Assembly: GCF_010470665.1 (NCBI RefSeq)
Contig: NZ_VOPZ01000002.1
Location: 49,055 to 113,054 of the forward strand
Source of the DNA: Desulfovibrio sp. JC022
Lineage (GTDB): Bacteria; Desulfobacterota; Desulfovibrionia; Desulfovibrionales; Desulfovibrionaceae
DNA: 64,000 nt
Direction: 5' to 3'
Shown: positions 61,371-64,000 of the stretch, in pieces
How the letters are laid out: every line of letters begins with the position of its first letter
Numbering within the stretch: position 1 is the first letter of the stretch
The notes under the pieces: model-generated
Seen by the model: only the letters and a program-made list of their open reading frames with translations
What the model was told of the DNA's origin: nothing
Database searches by the model: none
Translations under genes and position numbers: made by a program

Positions 61371-62057
61371 CTAACCAGAATAATAACCGGGGAAAATGTA
61401 CACCCCGTTAGCCTGCATCCAGAAGCCCTGTTTGCCATTTTTGCTTTTGTACAACCTGCTCAGTCCGGCACGGATGTACACTTCCTCCCCTCCGGCGAGC
61501 AGGGCTTCCAACTCATCAAGCCGATCCTGCTGCACATATTCCATTGCCATTCGATGAAAACACAAATCAGCAATGGGCGTGTGACGGAATTTTTCCCCGC
61601 CTTTATCTGTAAAACCGAGACGCAGCTTTATATCATCGCCTGAATCAACAACAGCAATACTGACCGACTTAGGATTGACCCGTATGGTCCTTATGGAATG
61701 GGCACAAGGGGATTCAGCAGGCACACATCTGTTCTTGGAGGTAATTATGCCATCGAAAGCTTCACTGATGGAATCAACCGCACTGCGCTCAAGCAGATCC
61801 TTAAAAGTTTCCTCGTCAACGCAATCAAGCCAGACATCATTTTCAAAAGTACAATCCTCCACATGAGGAGAATCTGCATCTTCATGAGGTATAATGTCGG
61901 CGGAAACTATGATCCCCGGACGGATATCCCTGAATTCTACGAAATCCAGATTTTCATAGGGTAACGGACGGTAACAAGTGCAGTCGTCCTCATCCAGCAA
62001 GGCCATGCAAACATTATCGCTATCATTAAATCTCGTTAAATCGGTTAAAACCAGCAT
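61371..62057 (-). CDS. Dual-OB-domain-like protein
   Basis: 228 aa, soluble. It opens MLVLTDLTRFNDSDNVCMALLDEDDCTCYRPLPYENLDFVEFRDIRPG, the start typical of proteins annotated as dual OB domain-containing, and ends with an aromatic-rich QANGVYIFPGYYSG. Several Cys pairs are present (CTC; CVPAESPC). OB folds bind nucleic acid or small ligands. It is a single gene, convergent with the DUF4198 pair. Function is unknown. Confidence 0.6.
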   Translation of the reverse strand: MLVLTDLTRFNDSDNVCMALLDEDDCTCYRPLPYENLDFVEFRDIRPGIIVSADIIPHEDADSPHVEDCTFENDVWLDCVDEETFKDLLERSAVDSISEAFDGIITSKNRCVPAESPCAHSIRTIRVNPKSVSIAVVDSGDDIKLRLGFTDKGGEKFRHTPIADLCFHRMAMEYVQQDRLDELEALLAGGEEVYIRAGLSRLYKSKNGKQGFWMQANGVYIFPGYYSG

Positions 62058-62265
62058 GCAAAATTTTCCTTTCGATCAAAAAATAAGAACAGACACCCTC
62101 GCTCTACTTTAAAAACATAAATAACCCAAAAAAGTCAAGCAGATCAATAGCTCCGACACATTTAATCTAATCAATTATAATTCCCGGATTCACAATTTAC
62201 TTTTCAACTCAAAGCACAATTCTCAAAAAAAAGTCCAATATTTCTTTAGGTAACGTAAGCAACCC

Positions 62266-62299
62266 AAAAAAGGCGGAGCCTTAACGACTCCGCCTTTAA
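62266..62299 (-). terminator. Intrinsic terminator after portal gene
   Basis: Stem AAAGGCGGAG / CTCCGCCTTT with a 9-base loop. On the minus strand it continues TTTGGGTTG after a six-base A/T extension of the stem. Confidence 0.85.
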
Positions 62300-62302
62300 A
62301 AT

Positions 62303-63970
62303 TTACGATTGCATCATCTGCCCCGCCTGATTGACCACGCCCTGCATCTGAACGGGGTTCAAACCTGACTGTGAAAGATCCTTAATTATTCCCGACCCCA
62401 TGGAAGCAGCCTGTAAATTCTGCTGCAATTGCTGTTGTTTCATAGCCATATCCCTGCGCATACCCCTGAACTTCTCCACTTCATCACCGGAACGCACAAT
62501 ACCGCTCGGCACGCCGATAAGATCCGCGTAATCATCCACGGCCCGGTCCATGTCCACCTTATCCAGCACTTCAGGATTGGCTCGAGCCAGATTACCCACA
62601 AACTGAGCCAGCGACTGGATCGATTGGGTGCCGACCATTTTCTGGGCCTGTGCCAGCACTGAAATATAGTCGATCTTAATATCTGCCCCTTCAAGAATCG
62701 AGGGAGCTTCCGGCAGCTGCCCGGAACGCATCAGAAGACCGAATACCCTGTCGATAAGCGGATCAAGCAGTTCTGTATGCTGCCTCTCGATTACCGGTCC
62801 GAGCTGGATCAGCTTTTCCTCATGCCGCTCGGCAACCTCTGCGGCAGTGATGGTCTTACGATTAGACCCGGCCATCATCATAAAAATATCGTTGTAAAAG
62901 CCCTCCCTTACAGCAGTACGTACATCCTGAATTTTATTGCTGACCCCGGCCAGATCAGGGCGGACCTGATAAAGCGGAGATACCGAATCCTGCTGGTTCT
63001 GTTCCACCGGGTTCTGTCCTCCGGGCAGCAGGTTCAGCCGCCTTGAATACATGGAAGGCACCTTCATGGGCGGGCGCAAGGTCAAGTGCACGGCCTGAAT
63101 CTGACTTTTGCTCATTTCCATAAGCATCTTCACATCAGCCAGTACATCCATGGCCGGGGAACGCCCATACACATCCATAGCAGCAGTATCCCAGCGCGGA
63201 GCCATGTACGGATTCTCCATAAAACCACTTTCAGAAAGCACGTGTCCGCCTCTGCCATTGAGCAGGAATACGGATTCAAAAGGCATGTTCATGGCATCCA
63301 TGCGCTCCACATCAAACTCATCACGCGGCTGGACAACATGCAACACGTCAAACCAATGGTCCCGGTTCACATTCAGGCTGGTGTGCACTGTAGCCGGTAG
63401 ATTCTGCTTGCCGAAACGTTTTTCAAGCTGGCGGGCTGTCATTTTGAACTCACGGTAGACCGTATCAACCCGCCCTTGCGCGTCCGTGGCAAGGCAGTAT
63501 TCCCCGGCAGTCAGGGTACGGAAACGGATTCCACGCTCATCATCCGGCTCACAATACAAAATCCCGGTGCCGAACCCTGCAAGCTCCGTATAAAGCGAAT
63601 GAATACAGGAATAAAAGTTACTGCGGGCCAATGCGCGATACATGATGTTTTCAACCTTGGAGACCCATTCGCGCACCGACTTATGCCGTGCAAGATCGCG
63701 ATCGGAAATGCCCAGCCTGAACCACGGCCTTGCCGGGGAAGTCAGCCCGCCCTGTAAGCCGGCAGCTAAGACACGTAAGGACCTTGTAGCTGTGGAATCA
63801 ATAATCTTGCCGGACCTCACACGCCCGTCATTAGGGCGATGTCCGTCATAAATTCCCTTACGGGGCAGGATATAATCACTGATCTCCTGCCAATGCGATT
63901 CCCAGCTGTTGCGTTCCTGACGCAAAGACTGCAATCGCTGCAAATATTTATTATTTTCAATATGTCTCAT
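62303..63970 (-). CDS. Podovirus-type portal (head-to-tail connector) protein
   Basis: 555 aa. RLQSLRQERNSWESHWQEISDYILPRKG, DSTATRSLRVLAAGLQGGLTSPARPWFRLG and LYTELAGFGTGILYCEPDDERG match the head-to-tail connecting family (PF12236) of short-tailed phages. VREGFYNDIFMMMAGSNRKTITAAEVAERHEEKLIQLGPVIERQHTELLDPLIDRVF is the conserved wing-stem region. The tail is Gln-rich. GGAGAG lies upstream of the ATG. On the same strand a reading frame ending ALGEI stops at 63974-63976 and runs off the window, possibly the terminase. A terminator directly follows the portal gene, and no scaffold or capsid gene comes after it. Confidence 0.92.
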   Translation of the reverse strand: MRHIENNKYLQRLQSLRQERNSWESHWQEISDYILPRKGIYDGHRPNDGRVRSGKIIDSTATRSLRVLAAGLQGGLTSPARPWFRLGISDRDLARHKSVREWVSKVENIMYRALARSNFYSCIHSLYTELAGFGTGILYCEPDDERGIRFRTLTAGEYCLATDAQGRVDTVYREFKMTARQLEKRFGKQNLPATVHTSLNVNRDHWFDVLHVVQPRDEFDVERMDAMNMPFESVFLLNGRGGHVLSESGFMENPYMAPRWDTAAMDVYGRSPAMDVLADVKMLMEMSKSQIQAVHLTLRPPMKVPSMYSRRLNLLPGGQNPVEQNQQDSVSPLYQVRPDLAGVSNKIQDVRTAVREGFYNDIFMMMAGSNRKTITAAEVAERHEEKLIQLGPVIERQHTELLDPLIDRVFGLLMRSGQLPEAPSILEGADIKIDYISVLAQAQKMVGTQSIQSLAQFVGNLARANPEVLDKVDMDRAVDDYADLIGVPSGIVRSGDEVEKFRGMRRDMAMKQQQLQQNLQAASMGSGIIKDLSQSGLNPVQMQGVVNQAGQMMQS

Positions 63971-64000
63971 ATTTTAAATCTCTCCGAGGGCCAGAGGGGG

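Noticed and set aside
1..64000. CRISPR arrays, tRNA, rRNA genes and insertion sequences
   Set aside because: No regularly spaced repeats, no T-arm/acceptor patterns and no transposase or terminal-inverted-repeat pairs were seen by eye; a covariance search for tRNAs was not possible.

Overview
The window reads as a chromosomal stretch of a marine sulfate-reducing bacterium of the Desulfovibrionaceae (Maridesulfovibrio / Desulfovibrio salexigens type). This rests on moderate GC, dense short operons, several TTG starts, a cobaltochelatase with a signal peptide (the periplasmic CbiK form described in Desulfovibrio), an AccA-AccD fusion carboxyltransferase and an NhaC-type sodium antiporter. The assignment is inference; no rRNA or tRNA gene was seen. 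Most of the window is housekeeping and accessory metabolism. Only the right end (about 58.5-64 kb) looks like an accessory region, ending in a podovirus-type portal gene.

Layout. 0-3.4 kb: two glycosyltransferase genes on the minus strand. 3.5-10.7 kb: a CAT-like acetyltransferase, a GIY-YIG protein, an ABC-F ATPase, a MutT-like Nudix hydrolase, metF, asd and a class IV aminotransferase. 10.8-15.4 kb: a minus-strand operon under a cobalamin riboswitch, with periplasmic CbiK, FecCD/BtuC permease, BtuD-like ATPase, BtuF-like binding protein and CobI/CbiL, joining corrinoid uptake to corrin synthesis. 15.5-18.1 kb: a MATE pump and trmFO. 18.2-21.5 kb: two oligopeptide ABC ATPases without permeases, then sdaA. 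21.7-30 kb: ArsC, a solute-binding protein, a universal stress protein with a kinase-fold protein, rsgA, an SDR39U1-like gene, a hybrid sensor kinase and a TetR regulator. 29.9-30.8 kb: a gene-poor gap holding a likely small RNA on the minus strand. 30.8-34.8 kb: a universal stress protein, a DHH phosphoesterase, umuDC and a TPR lipoprotein. 35.2-38.9 kb: acetyl-CoA carboxylase (accC and fused accA-accD). 39-42.2 kb: an Asn-rich secreted protein and two related lipoproteins, one only 50 aa. 42.3-45.2 kb: a ModE-like regulator divergent from a MATE/DUF2156 pair. 45.4-52.5 kb: a phosphodiesterase, a UvrD-type helicase, thiL, a HlyIII protein and thiC. 52.8-58.5 kb: an NhaC antiporter and a TetR-controlled HlyD/ABC export operon. 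58.5-64 kb: an orphan antitoxin, an unknown two-TM protein, a DUF4198 pair, a dual-OB-like protein and the portal gene.

The most striking structure outside genes is a family of about twelve modular intergenic repeats. A GCCGCCGGAGGC core is joined to an AAACCCTTTT/AAAAGGGTTT-type hairpin, a GCGAAGCCCTATTAAAAG arm and, in long copies, a GCGCG-AGCGC hairpin tail. In compact copies the GGAGGC end faces the neighbouring gene: right after stop codons (cat, abc-f, DUF2156) or right before start codons (metF, phosphodiesterase, uvrD, thiL), where it forms or sits beside the Shine-Dalgarno sequence. Two copies share a hairpin whose arms differ in length in a compensated way. This looks like a repeat family with a built-in ribosome-binding site and is the best candidate here for something not well described.

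Other points worth attention are the unannotated small RNA candidate at about 30.1-30.5 kb, a tiny lipoprotein gene that duplicates the signal region and terminator of a neighbour, a kinase-fold/UspA operon with a substituted catalytic-loop residue, and an isolated portal gene with its own terminator and no capsid genes after it.
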